Below, piece by piece: positions 1-7,218 of a stretch of 64,000 bases of DNA (position 1 is the stretch's first letter; each line of letters opens with the position of its first letter). Location of the stretch: assembly GCF_044377035.1 (NCBI RefSeq), contig NZ_JBILJW010000015.1, forward strand, positions 1-64,000, written 5' to 3'. The notes under the pieces are model-generated. The model saw only the letters and a list, made by a program, of their open reading frames with translations. It was not told where the DNA came from and made no database searches. The position numbers and the translations under genes were made by a program. Origin of the DNA: Silanimonas sp044377035. GTDB taxonomy: Bacteria; Pseudomonadota; Gammaproteobacteria; Xanthomonadales; Xanthomonadaceae.

Positions 1-721
1 TTTCCGTGTCGCTGATCGGGAACACCAACGGCCACTCGGCATCGCGGGCCACCGCGTCCATGAACTCGTCGGTGATCAGCAGCGAGAGGTTGAACTGGCG
101 CAGGCGCCCGTCCTCGCGCTTGGCCTTGATGAATTCCTTGACGTCCGGATGGCTGATCTCGAACGTGCCCATCTGCGCGCCGCGGCGACCACCGGCCGAC
201 GAGACGGTGAAGCACATCTTGTCGTAGATATCCATGAAGCTCAGCGGGCCCGAGGTGTAGGCGCCGGCGCCGGCCACGAAGGCGCCGCGCGGGCGCAGCG
301 TCGAGAACTCGTAGCCGATGCCGCAACCCGCCTTCAGCGTGAGGCCGGCTTCATGGACCTTCTCGAGGATGCCGTCCATCGAGTCGGGGATCGTGCCCGA
401 CACGGTGCAGTTGATCGTCGAGGTGGCGGGCTTGTGCTCCAGCGCGCCGGCATTGGACGTGATGCGGCCTGCGGGGATCACGCCGCGGCGCAGCGCCCAC
501 AGGAAGCGCTCGTACCAGTACTTCTGCTTCTCGACGCTCGGCTCGGCGTCGGCCAGGGCCTTGGCGACGCGGCGGTAGGTGCCGTCGATGTCCGCATCGA
601 CCGGCTCGCCCTTCTTGGTCTTCAGGCGGTACTTCTTGTCCCAGATGTCCCAGGACGCCGGCTGCATGGCGATCTCCACCGGGCCTTCCGTCTTGACCGC
701 TTCCAGGCGAACCGTGCTCAT
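1..721 (-). CDS. nrdJ: Adenosylcobalamin-dependent (class II) ribonucleotide reductase, N-terminal part
   Basis: This is the first 240 codons of a ribonucleoside-diphosphate reductase large chain that runs off the left edge of the window. The enzyme makes deoxyribonucleotides in the cytoplasm. The visible part reads like class II NrdJ: TSTINCTVSGTIPDSM holds the first active-site cysteine, followed by KAGCGIGYEFSTLRPRGA and SGPLSFMDIYDKMCF. The B12-dependent class is inferred from these segments and from the lineage, because the C-terminal cysteine pair is outside the window. The ATG at 719-721 has purine-rich GGAGGA about ten bases upstream. A consensus promoter and two NrdR boxes lie upstream, which supports a reductase and suggests NrdR repression. 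A class I alpha chain is the less likely alternative. Confidence 0.85.
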   Translation of the reverse strand, partial: MSTVRLEAVKTEGPVEIAMQPASWDIWDKKYRLKTKKGEPVDADIDGTYRRVAKALADAEPSVEKQKYWYERFLWALRRGVIPAGRITSNAGALEHKPATSTINCTVSGTIPDSMDGILEKVHEAGLTLKAGCGIGYEFSTLRPRGAFVAGAGAYTSGPLSFMDIYDKMCFTVSSAGGRRGAQMGTFEISHPDVKEFIKAKREDGRLRQFNLSLLITDEFMDAVARDAEWPLVFPISDTE

Positions 722-889
722 TCCTCGTCTCTCCTCCGCCCGGGGGGCGTCGTTGTCGACCGGCTCGGCGCCGGGGCCTCGAAGACGGAAAGACGGCCGC
801 CCTCGGCGCGATGCGCCGGCGGAACTCCGTTTTTCAGTCGACCTGCCCCATGACGAACCGTCCGGCCTGCGTCATCAGCTGTGTTCAAG

Positions 890-937
890 CCCCAAAATCT
901 TGGGGCCCCTCCCCGCCGGAACCCCAACATGTAGGGC
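890..937 (-). promoter_or_regulatory. Tandem NrdR boxes in the nrdJ leader
   Basis: Two 16-base imperfect palindromes lie at 890-905 (CCCCAAAATCTTGGGG) and 922-937 (CCCCAACATGTAGGGC), separated by exactly 16 bases. On the gene strand both fit the C-w-A-n-A-T-n-T-w-G core of the NrdR box. NrdR boxes usually occur as 16-base pairs with 15-16 bases between them, three helical turns centre to centre. They sit just downstream of the predicted -10, where a repressor would block transcription. Confidence 0.75.
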
Positions 938-950
938 GCGGCGGAGGTCA

Positions 951-979
951 ACGGTACGCCCGCCCCCCAACCCTGTCAA
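951..979 (-). promoter_or_regulatory. Sigma-70 promoter of nrdJ
   Basis: On the minus strand there is a perfect -35 TTGACA (974-979), a 17-base spacer and a -10 TACCGT (951-956). Transcription would start near 944, leaving an untranslated leader of about 220 bases that carries the NrdR boxes. This is read from the sequence; no start site has been mapped. Confidence 0.55.
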
Positions 980-1158
980 CGGATTTGAATGCCGCGGCGC
1001 GGCATCCGGATGACGCGCTTTTTCCGCTTTATCTTCAACAGCTTGCGTAATTTCACGCGAACGAAACGAGCGATGCCGTGGCGACCTTCGGCCCTTGCGG
1101 AAAGCGGCCGGAATCCGCATCTATCGTCGTCATCGAATCCTTCGAGGACCGCCTGCAA

Positions 1159-2616
1159 ATGCGCCCCTTGCCCCTCCTCGCCTGCCTGCTCGCAACCGCC
1201 ATCGGCGGTGGCCTGATCGCCCGCGGCCTCGCCCCGGCCCCGGTGCCCGCCGCTATCGCCAGCCCGGCCTCGCCGCCCCCCGCATCGGCGGCCGTCGCGC
1301 CCGTCACCGCCCAGACGCCCCGCAGCGTCGCCGCGCTGCCGGCCCTGCCGTCGCTGGCTCCGATGCTGGAAGGCGTGACCCCGGCGGTCGTCAACATCTA
1401 CACGCGGCAGGTCGTCGAAGTGCAGAGCCCGCTCGCCGCCGACCCCTTCTTCCGCCGCTTCTTCGGCATGCCGGAAGGCCCGCAGCAGCGCGAGTCGCAA
1501 TCGCTGGGCTCCGGCGTGATCGTCGATGCGCAGCGCGGCTACGTGCTCACCAACCACCACGTCGTCGACAACGCGACCGAAGTGAGCGTGCAGCTGCACG
1601 ACGGCCGCACCGTGGAAGCCGAGTTCATCGGCAGCGATCCGGGCACCGACGTCGCGCTGATCCGCATCCCGGCCGAGAACCTGCGCGCCCTGCCGCTGGC
1701 GAACTCACAAAGCCTGCGCGTCGGCGATTTCGTCGTGGCTGTCGGAAACCCGTTCGGCCTTGGACAGACGGTGACGTCGGGCATCGTCTCGGCGGTGGGC
1801 CGCAGCGGCCTGACCGGCCTCGGCTTCCAGGATTTCATCCAGACCGACGCCTCGATCAATCCGGGCAACTCCGGCGGCGCGCTGGTGAACCTGCGCGGCG
1901 AGCTCGTGGGCATCAACACCGCCAGCTTCAACCCGCGCGGCAGCGCGGCGGGAAACATCGGCCTCGGCTTCGCCATCCCCGCCAACCTCGCGCACGAGGT
2001 GATGCGCCAGTTGCTCGTCTACGGCGAAGTGAAGCGCGGCTCGCTCGGTATCGAACTCGTCGACCTGACGCCGCGTTTCGCGCAGGAGCTGGGCCTCGAA
2101 GCTACCGTGCGTGGCGCCATCGTCACCCGCGTCTACCGCAACGCCCCGGGCGAGGCCGCGGGCCTGCGTCCCGGCGACGTGGTCACCACCATCAACGGCC
2201 AGCGCGTCGACAGTGCGCAGGCGCTGCGCAACGCGGAAGGCCTGCTGCCCGTGAACGAAGCGGCCGCGCTCGACGTCCGCCGCGGCGCGCAGGCGTTGAA
2301 GCTCTCCGCCACGCTGCGCGAGCAGCCGAAGCAGTTACCCGGCGCCGACATCGACGCGCGCCTCGGCGGCGCCACGCTCGGTGAGTTGGCGGAGAAGTTC
2401 CGTCGCGGCGGCCTGGCCGGTGTCGCGGTGGTCAACGTCGCGCCAGACTCGCGCGCCGGCCAGAACGGCCTGATGCCGGGCGACCGCATCTACGGCGTCA
2501 ACGGCCGTCGGGTTGACGACCTGCCCGCGCTGCGCAGCGCGCTGGCGCAGCCGCCGGCGCGGCTGATCCTGCGGGTGCAGCGCGGCGCCCAGCAGGGCGA
2601 CCTCGAACTGCGCTGA
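1159..2616 (+). CDS. Do-like periplasmic serine endoprotease (DegP/DegQ/MucD family)
   Basis: This 485-residue exported protease degrades misfolded envelope proteins in the periplasm. The N-terminus has a short charged start and a hydrophobic stretch (MRPLPLLACLLATAIGG), which is a signal peptide or anchor. The trypsin-like domain carries the triad His134 (in TNHHVV), Asp164 (in GTDVALIRI) and Ser238 (in NPGNSGGAL). Two PDZ domains follow at about residues 290-380 and 395-485. The ATG at 1159 was chosen because GAGGA lies ten bases upstream; an in-frame GTG at 1078 would put 27 polar residues before the signal sequence. The length fits DegP/DegQ/MucD, but I cannot separate these by eye. It is followed by a hairpin and a HAD phosphatase gene. 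Confidence 0.93.
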   Translation: MRPLPLLACLLATAIGGGLIARGLAPAPVPAAIASPASPPPASAAVAPVTAQTPRSVAALPALPSLAPMLEGVTPAVVNIYTRQVVEVQSPLAADPFFRRFFGMPEGPQQRESQSLGSGVIVDAQRGYVLTNHHVVDNATEVSVQLHDGRTVEAEFIGSDPGTDVALIRIPAENLRALPLANSQSLRVGDFVVAVGNPFGLGQTVTSGIVSAVGRSGLTGLGFQDFIQTDASINPGNSGGALVNLRGELVGINTASFNPRGSAAGNIGLGFAIPANLAHEVMRQLLVYGEVKRGSLGIELVDLTPRFAQELGLEATVRGAIVTRVYRNAPGEAAGLRPGDVVTTINGQRVDSAQALRNAEGLLPVNEAAALDVRRGAQALKLSATLREQPKQLPGADIDARLGGATLGELAEKFRRGGLAGVAVVNVAPDSRAGQNGLMPGDRIYGVNGRRVDDLPALRSALAQPPARLILRVQRGAQQGDLELR

Positions 2617-2632
2617 GCGGGCGGCCAAGGGC

Positions 2633-2656
2633 GGGCCTCGCCTTACCGCGAGGCCC
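2633..2656 (+). terminator. Possible terminator hairpin after the Do-like protease
   Basis: GGGCCTCG (2633-2640) pairs perfectly with CGAGGCCC (2649-2656) around an 8-base loop, 17 bases after the protease stop. There is no run of T after it, so intrinsic termination is uncertain. Confidence 0.35.
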
Positions 2657-2687
2657 GGCTTCACGCCATCTGGAGGACAATGCGCGG

Positions 2688-3431
2688 ATGACGACCATCC
2701 GCGCCATCAGCTTCGACCTCGACGACACCCTGTGGCCGATCTGGCCGGTGATCGAGCGCGCCGAAGCCGCCCTGCACGCCTACCTCGACGCCCACTGCCC
2801 GCGCACCGCCGCGGCCTACCCGCTGCCGCGCATGCGTGCGCTGCGCGAGCAGGTGGCGCACGAGCACCCGCACCTCGCCCACGATTTCACCGCGCAGCGC
2901 CTGATCTGCCTCGAGCGCGCCTTGGCCGAGGGGGGTGAGGATTTGGCCCATGCGCAGCCCGCCTTCGAAGCGCTGTACCTCGAGCGCAACCGCGTGACGT
3001 TCTACGACGACGCCCTCCCGGCCCTCGACGCCCTGGGCGCGCGCTTCCTCCTCGCCTCGCTGACGAACGGCAACGCCGACCTGCACCGCATCGGCATCGC
3101 CGAGCGCTTCGCGGTGCGCGTCGCGGCCCGCGAGATGGGCATGGCCAAGCCCGAGCGCGGCATCTTCGAACACACGGTGCGCGCGCTCGACGTGGCCCAC
3201 GCCGAGGTGCTGCACGTCGGCGACGACCCTTGGCTCGATGTCGAGGGCGCAGCGCGCGCCGGGCTGCGAACCTGCTGGGTGAACCGGCACGGCGCCGCGT
3301 GGCCGGCCGAACTGCCGCCGCCGGACCTCGAAGTGGCCACGCTGGACGCGCTGTTGGCGGCCCTCGAGCCCGATGGCCGCCTTGCGGCAGCGCGGCAAGC
3401 CGCCCCCGGCGAACCCGTTAAGCTCGCCTGA
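2688..3431 (+). CDS. HAD-superfamily phosphatase, YigB-like
   Basis: This 247-residue cytoplasmic hydrolase has all four HAD motifs: DLDDTLW near residue 10 (nucleophile and acid aspartates), SLTNGN (motif II), the lysine in GMAKPERGIF (motif III) and HVGDDPWLD (motif IV). The cap is the small helical type of subfamily IA. The LTNGN block and the spacing resemble E. coli YigB, a flavin-related phosphatase, so FMN or a riboflavin intermediate is a reasonable substrate guess, but this is inference. The gene follows the Do-like protease after a hairpin and precedes an M17 peptidase; no shared pathway is evident. Confidence 0.85.
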   Translation: MTTIRAISFDLDDTLWPIWPVIERAEAALHAYLDAHCPRTAAAYPLPRMRALREQVAHEHPHLAHDFTAQRLICLERALAEGGEDLAHAQPAFEALYLERNRVTFYDDALPALDALGARFLLASLTNGNADLHRIGIAERFAVRVAAREMGMAKPERGIFEHTVRALDVAHAEVLHVGDDPWLDVEGAARAGLRTCWVNRHGAAWPAELPPPDLEVATLDALLAALEPDGRLAAARQAAPGEPVKLA

Positions 3432-3463
3432 TCATCGCGCCCAACCTCTTTGTGCTGTCGCCC

Positions 3464-4846
3464 ATGTCGCTTCCCACCTGCTTCGTCCCGGCCGATGCCC
3501 CGGCCCTGCCGCTCCACCTCGTCGACGCCACGCGCTTCCCGGCGTGGAAGGCGGCCCAACCCGCCGCCGTGCAGGCCTGGATCGACGCCCACGGGTTCCG
3601 GGGCGATGCGCTCACCCAGCTGGTGATCCCTGGCGCCGATGGCGCGCCAGCGGCCGCGGTGGCCGGCATCGGCGACCCGCAAGACCCGGCCAGCCTCGGC
3701 AACCTGCCGTCGATGCTGCCCCCGATCACCTTCCGCATCGCCGACGACAGCCCGGTGGCCGTGTCGTCGGATCACGCACTGCTCGGCTGGGGCCTCGGCG
3801 CCTACAAGTTCTCCCGCTACCTGAAGTCGGTGAAGCCGACGGCCAAGCTCGCCGTCGATGTGGCATCGCAGCCCGAGGCGCTGGCCTTGCTGGCCGCGTC
3901 GATCCTGACGCGCGATCTCGTCAACACGCCGACCGAACACATGGGCCCGGACGACCTCGAGGCCACGGTGCAGGCGCTGGCGACGACGCACGCGGCTGGC
4001 TTCCGCAGCGTCCGCGGGCCGGAGCTGCTGGCCCAGAACTTCCCGGCCATCCACGCCGTGGGCCGCGCCAGCCATCGCGCCCCGCGGCTGATCGAACTCA
4101 CGCACGGTGACGCGTCGTTGCCGCACCTCGTGATCGTCGGCAAGGGCGTGTGTTTCGACACCGGTGGCCTCGACGTCAAGCCGCCGGACGGCATGCGCAA
4201 CATGAAGAAGGACATGGGCGGCGCCGCGCACGCGATCGCGCTCGCGCGCCTCGTGCTCGAGCGCGCGCTGCCGGTGCGCCTCACCCTGCTCGTCCCGGCG
4301 GTGGAGAACGCGCTCGGCCCCGACGCCTACCGCCCCGGCGAAGTGATCGCCACGCGCGCGGGATTGAGCGTCGAGATCGACAACACCGATGCCGAAGGCC
4401 GCGTCATCCTCTGCGACGCGCTCAGCTACGCGGCCGAGCAGTCGCCGGCCCTGGTGATGGACTTCGCCACGCTCACCGGCGCGGCGCGTATCGCACTGGG
4501 CCCGGACCTGCCGGCCCTGTTCTGCAACCGCGACGACCTCGCCGCCAGCTACCTCGATGCCGGCGCGGAGCAGCGCGACCCGCTGTGGCGCATGCCGCTG
4601 TGGCGGCCGTACCACAGCTACCTGAAGTCGGGCATCGCCGACATGGCGAACTCGGGGGCGTCGCGGATGGCGGGATGTGTGACGGCGGCCCTCTATCTCG
4701 AGCGCTTCATCCCCGATGCTCAGCCGTGGACGCACGTCGACGTGTACTCCTGGAACGACGCCGACCGTCCGGGCAAGCCCGCCGGGGGGGAGGCCCAGGG
4801 CCTGCGCGCCGCGTGGTGCTTCCTGAAACGCCGGTTCGCCCCCTAA
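3464..4846 (+). CDS. M17-family leucyl aminopeptidase
   Basis: This protein of about 460 residues is a cytosolic two-metal aminopeptidase that removes N-terminal residues from peptides. The family signature NTDAEGR is intact, giving metal ligands Asp309 and Glu311. Lys227 and Asp232 in GKGVCFDTGG and the aspartate in KKDMGGAA supply the other ligands. The N-terminal domain is shorter and more divergent than PepA, as in the PepB-like or 'leucyl aminopeptidase family' group. The ATG at 3464 is preferred over a GTG at 3452, because the extra four residues look like leader. It starts 32 bases after the HAD gene, so the two may be co-transcribed. Confidence 0.9.
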   Translation: MSLPTCFVPADAPALPLHLVDATRFPAWKAAQPAAVQAWIDAHGFRGDALTQLVIPGADGAPAAAVAGIGDPQDPASLGNLPSMLPPITFRIADDSPVAVSSDHALLGWGLGAYKFSRYLKSVKPTAKLAVDVASQPEALALLAASILTRDLVNTPTEHMGPDDLEATVQALATTHAAGFRSVRGPELLAQNFPAIHAVGRASHRAPRLIELTHGDASLPHLVIVGKGVCFDTGGLDVKPPDGMRNMKKDMGGAAHAIALARLVLERALPVRLTLLVPAVENALGPDAYRPGEVIATRAGLSVEIDNTDAEGRVILCDALSYAAEQSPALVMDFATLTGAARIALGPDLPALFCNRDDLAASYLDAGAEQRDPLWRMPLWRPYHSYLKSGIADMANSGASRMAGCVTAALYLERFIPDAQPWTHVDVYSWNDADRPGKPAGGEAQGLRAAWCFLKRRFAP

Positions 4847-4878
4847 GCTGCACCCACCACGCCAGGACGGAGCTCGCC

Positions 4879-5712
4879 ATGCACGTGCAGAAGATGCTCG
4901 AACAGGCCCACCAGCTGCCGTCGATCCCCAAGGTCGTGCAGGAGCTGCTGCGCGACTTCGACGACCCGAACGTCGACGCCGGGAAGATCGCCGCGAAACT
5001 CCAGCTCGACCAGGCGCTCACCGCCAAGGTGCTGCGCTTGGCGAACTCCTCCTTCTACGGTGGAACGCGCAAGGTCAGCTCGGTCAACGATGCGGTGGTG
5101 CTGCTCGGTGTCGACTCGCTGCGGACGATGGTGGCCGCCGGCGGCGTGGTGGCGGCCTTCAAGGCCCCCGAGGGCTTCGACCTGCGGGCGTTCTGGCGCA
5201 AGAGCTTCATGGTGGCGGGCCTGTGCCGCTGGCTGGTGAAGCGCGGCAAGCTGCGCAGCCTCAACGCCGAAACCGCCTTCACCGCCGGCCTGCTGCACGA
5301 CGTGGGCAACCTGCTCATGCACGCCCTCGACGGCGAGCGCATGCGCGAAGTCGATGCCGCGGTGGCCGCCGGCGCGCCGCGCGGCGACACGGAACAGATG
5401 ATCCTCGGCTACACCTCGGTGGAAATCGGTGGTGCGCTCGCCAGCCATTGGCATTTCCCCGACGCGCTGTGCGAGGCGGTGGTGAACCAGGCGGCACCGA
5501 TGGCCGCGAGGGTGCCCAACGAGTACGCCGGACTGGTGCATGTCGCCCGGGCCTGCCACCTGCTCGTCATCGGCAAGCAGCCGCTCGATCGCCTGTTCTC
5601 GAGCGCCGCGGCGCCGGTCGCCTCGTGGCTGGAGCTCGAGCAGGAGACGCTGGAAGAGCACTGGGACGAGGTCGCCGCCATCGGCAACGACATGGACGCC
5701 CTGCTCGACTGA
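4879..5712 (+). CDS. HDOD-domain signalling protein
   Basis: This 277-residue protein consists almost entirely of an HDOD domain, an HD-like fold without the full metal site. It begins QLPSIPKVVQELLRDFDDPN and continues with LTAKVLRLANSSFYGG and TAGLLHDVGNLLMHAL, all typical of the family. HDOD proteins act as cytoplasmic scaffolds in stress, c-di-GMP and type IV pilus control. No second output domain is present. The ATG at 4879 is preceded by GGACGGAG. It runs in the same direction as the aminopeptidase gene 32 bases upstream and converges on prmC. Confidence 0.85.
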   Translation: MHVQKMLEQAHQLPSIPKVVQELLRDFDDPNVDAGKIAAKLQLDQALTAKVLRLANSSFYGGTRKVSSVNDAVVLLGVDSLRTMVAAGGVVAAFKAPEGFDLRAFWRKSFMVAGLCRWLVKRGKLRSLNAETAFTAGLLHDVGNLLMHALDGERMREVDAAVAAGAPRGDTEQMILGYTSVEIGGALASHWHFPDALCEAVVNQAAPMAARVPNEYAGLVHVARACHLLVIGKQPLDRLFSSAAAPVASWLELEQETLEEHWDEVAAIGNDMDALLD

Positions 5713-5713
5713 T

Positions 5714-5734
5714 CGCCCACTGCCGCGCTGGGCG
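5714..5734. terminator. Weak hairpin between convergent HDOD gene and prmC
   Basis: CGCCCA (5714-5719) pairs with TGGGCG (5729-5734) around a 9-base loop, in the 30-base gap between two convergent genes. There is no T run. It could be a bidirectional stop signal, but the support is slight. Confidence 0.25.
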
Positions 5735-5742
5735 GGCGCCGC

Positions 5743-6606
5743 TCAGGCGGGATGCCGCCCCAGCGTGACCCGGTCGCGACCTTCGAGGTCGCCGACCGTC
5801 CCGATGTCGTTGAAGCCCGCCGCGTCGAACAGCGCGCGCACCGCCGTGCCCTGCTGCCAACCGTGCTCGACCAGCAGCCATCCGCCGGGCCGAAGATGTG
5901 CCGGGGCATCGCGCACGATGAGTCGCAGATCGTCGAGGCCGTCGGCACCCGAGGCCAAGGCACTGCGGGGCTCGAAGCGCAGGTCGCCTTCGGCGAGATG
6001 CGGATCGTCGTCCTCGATGTAGGGCGGGTTGCTGGCGATCAGGTCGAAGCGCTCCCCGGCCACGGGCGCGAACCACGCGCCTTCGCGCACCTCGACACGC
6101 TCGGCCACGCCCACGCGCAGGGCATTGCGGCGCGCCACGGCGGCGGCCCCCGGGCTGAGATCCACCGCGACGACGCCCGCACGCGGCCGCTCGTTCGCCA
6201 GCGCCAGTGCGATCGCGCCGGTGCCGGTGCCAAGGTCGAGCAGGCGGAGCGGCCGATCATTCGGCAGCCGCGCCAGCGCCTGCTCCACCAAGCACTCGGT
6301 GTCGGCGCGCGGGATCAGCGTGTCCGGCGTCACCTCGAGGTCGAAGCGCCAGAAGCCCCGTTGGCCGACGAGATAGGCCACCGGCTCGCCGGCACGACGC
6401 CGTTCGACCAAGGCTTCGAAACGCAGGGCAGCCGCGTCGTCGAGCGGATCGCCGGCATGCGTGAACAGCCACGTGCGGTCCTTGCCCAACACGTGAGCGA
6501 GCAGGAGCTCGGCGTCGGCGCGGGCCTCGGTGGCGTCCCGTTCGCCGTCGGCGGCTGCCAGGCCGGCACTCGCCGAACGGACGGCGGCACCGACGCTCAG
6601 GACCAT
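5743..6606 (-). CDS. prmC: Peptide chain release factor N5-glutamine methyltransferase
   Basis: PrmC (HemK) methylates the glutamine of the GGQ motif in release factors RF1 and RF2, using S-adenosylmethionine. The 287-residue product has the N-terminal helical domain (ADAELLLAHVLGKDRTWLF), the linker VTPDTLIPRADTE, the SAM-binding motif LDLGTGTGAIALALA and the catalytic SNPPYI. The ATG at 6604-6606 was chosen because upstream in-frame sequence (to 6666) is arginine-rich and overlaps the neighbouring gene. The start overlaps the last 10 bases of the Pycsar-like gene, so translation is probably coupled. Confidence 0.92.
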   Translation of the reverse strand: MVLSVGAAVRSASAGLAAADGERDATEARADAELLLAHVLGKDRTWLFTHAGDPLDDAAALRFEALVERRRAGEPVAYLVGQRGFWRFDLEVTPDTLIPRADTECLVEQALARLPNDRPLRLLDLGTGTGAIALALANERPRAGVVAVDLSPGAAAVARRNALRVGVAERVEVREGAWFAPVAGERFDLIASNPPYIEDDDPHLAEGDLRFEPRSALASGADGLDDLRLIVRDAPAHLRPGGWLLVEHGWQQGTAVRALFDAAGFNDIGTVGDLEGRDRVTLGRHPA

Positions 6607-7160
6607 CCGCCCAGCACGCGCACGAGCTGCACGCCGCAAGCGCCGACGAAACCGCACAGGAAGCACAGGTAGGCCCCACGCAGGTAGCGGTACTTGTGGT
6701 GCGAGAGGTACCAGCCCAGCGAATAGACGTCCTTCGCCATCGTCGCGTAGACGCTGCCGTCAGGCTTGAGCGAACGCTCGATCTCGTCGAGGAAGCGATC
6801 CTTCGTCAGTTCGGCGAAGTGGCCGAAGAACAGCAGGTTGAACTGCGAGGGCAGCGGCGCATCGGGGCTGGGCAAGCGCAGCGGGCGGTACTTCGGCAGC
6901 ACGGCCAGCACCGCGAGGAACAGGGCCAGAAGGGTGAACACCGCCAGCACCGCCATCGCGTGGCGCAGCTCGGGGTCGTTGAGGCGCGCCAGGCTGAGCG
7001 TCAGCACCACCGACGAGACGGTGATGACGATGTTGGCCTTGGTGTCGGCCATCGCCGAGAGGTGCACGTGGTGCTGCTGCGTCGTGCGCAGCAGGTTGTC
7101 GCTGGTGTTGCGCTCCGGAATGCCCTGGAATCGGGCCCGGTCATCGTTCTGCGGCTGCAT
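6597..7160 (-). CDS. Pycsar-effector-like (DUF5706/PycTM) membrane protein, orphan
   Basis: This 187-residue protein resembles the DUF5706 or 'Pycsar effector' family, whose phage-defence members are membrane proteins triggered by cyclic pyrimidine nucleotides. The landmark is LSAMADTKANIVITVSSVV, where the ADxKAN block leads into the first membrane helix (about residues 42-62). A second helix follows at about 68-90, then a soluble part (LLFFGHFAELTKDRFLDEI), the block MAKDVYSLGWYLSHHKYRYLR and a third hydrophobic segment near 162-182. No pyrimidine cyclase gene lies within the window. Such chromosomal copies may have a housekeeping role, so an immune function is only a hypothesis. It overlaps prmC by 10 bases. 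Confidence 0.7.
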   Translation of the reverse strand: MQPQNDDRARFQGIPERNTSDNLLRTTQQHHVHLSAMADTKANIVITVSSVVLTLSLARLNDPELRHAMAVLAVFTLLALFLAVLAVLPKYRPLRLPSPDAPLPSQFNLLFFGHFAELTKDRFLDEIERSLKPDGSVYATMAKDVYSLGWYLSHHKYRYLRGAYLCFLCGFVGACGVQLVRVLGGWS

Positions 7161-7163
7161 CGT

Positions 7164-7188
7164 CCCCTCCCCCGGTCGGACGGAGGGG
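7164..7188 (-). promoter_or_regulatory. Hairpin covering the ribosome-binding site of the Pycsar-like gene
   Basis: On the minus strand CCCCTCC (7188-7182) can pair perfectly with GGAGGGG (7170-7164). The second arm is the Shine-Dalgarno sequence, six bases before the ATG at 7160. Folding would hide the ribosome site, so translation may be throttled until the hairpin opens. Confidence 0.45.
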
Positions 7189-7218
7189 ATGATAGCGGGC
7201 GGCCCGCCCCGCCCGTGC

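Larger units (their letters stand above)
722..1158. other. Intergenic region between divergent nrdJ and the Do-like protease
   Basis: This stretch of 437 bases separates two divergent genes. It holds the nrdJ promoter and NrdR boxes. I see no convincing reading frame with a ribosome site, and no B12-box-like cobalamin riboswitch. The part from 980 to 1158 presumably contains the protease promoter, but no strong hexamer pair stands out. Confidence 0.6.

Noticed and set aside
722..889. Possible cobalamin riboswitch in the nrdJ leader
   Set aside because: No B12-box-like sequence or conserved core was found. The NrdR boxes explain the leader better.
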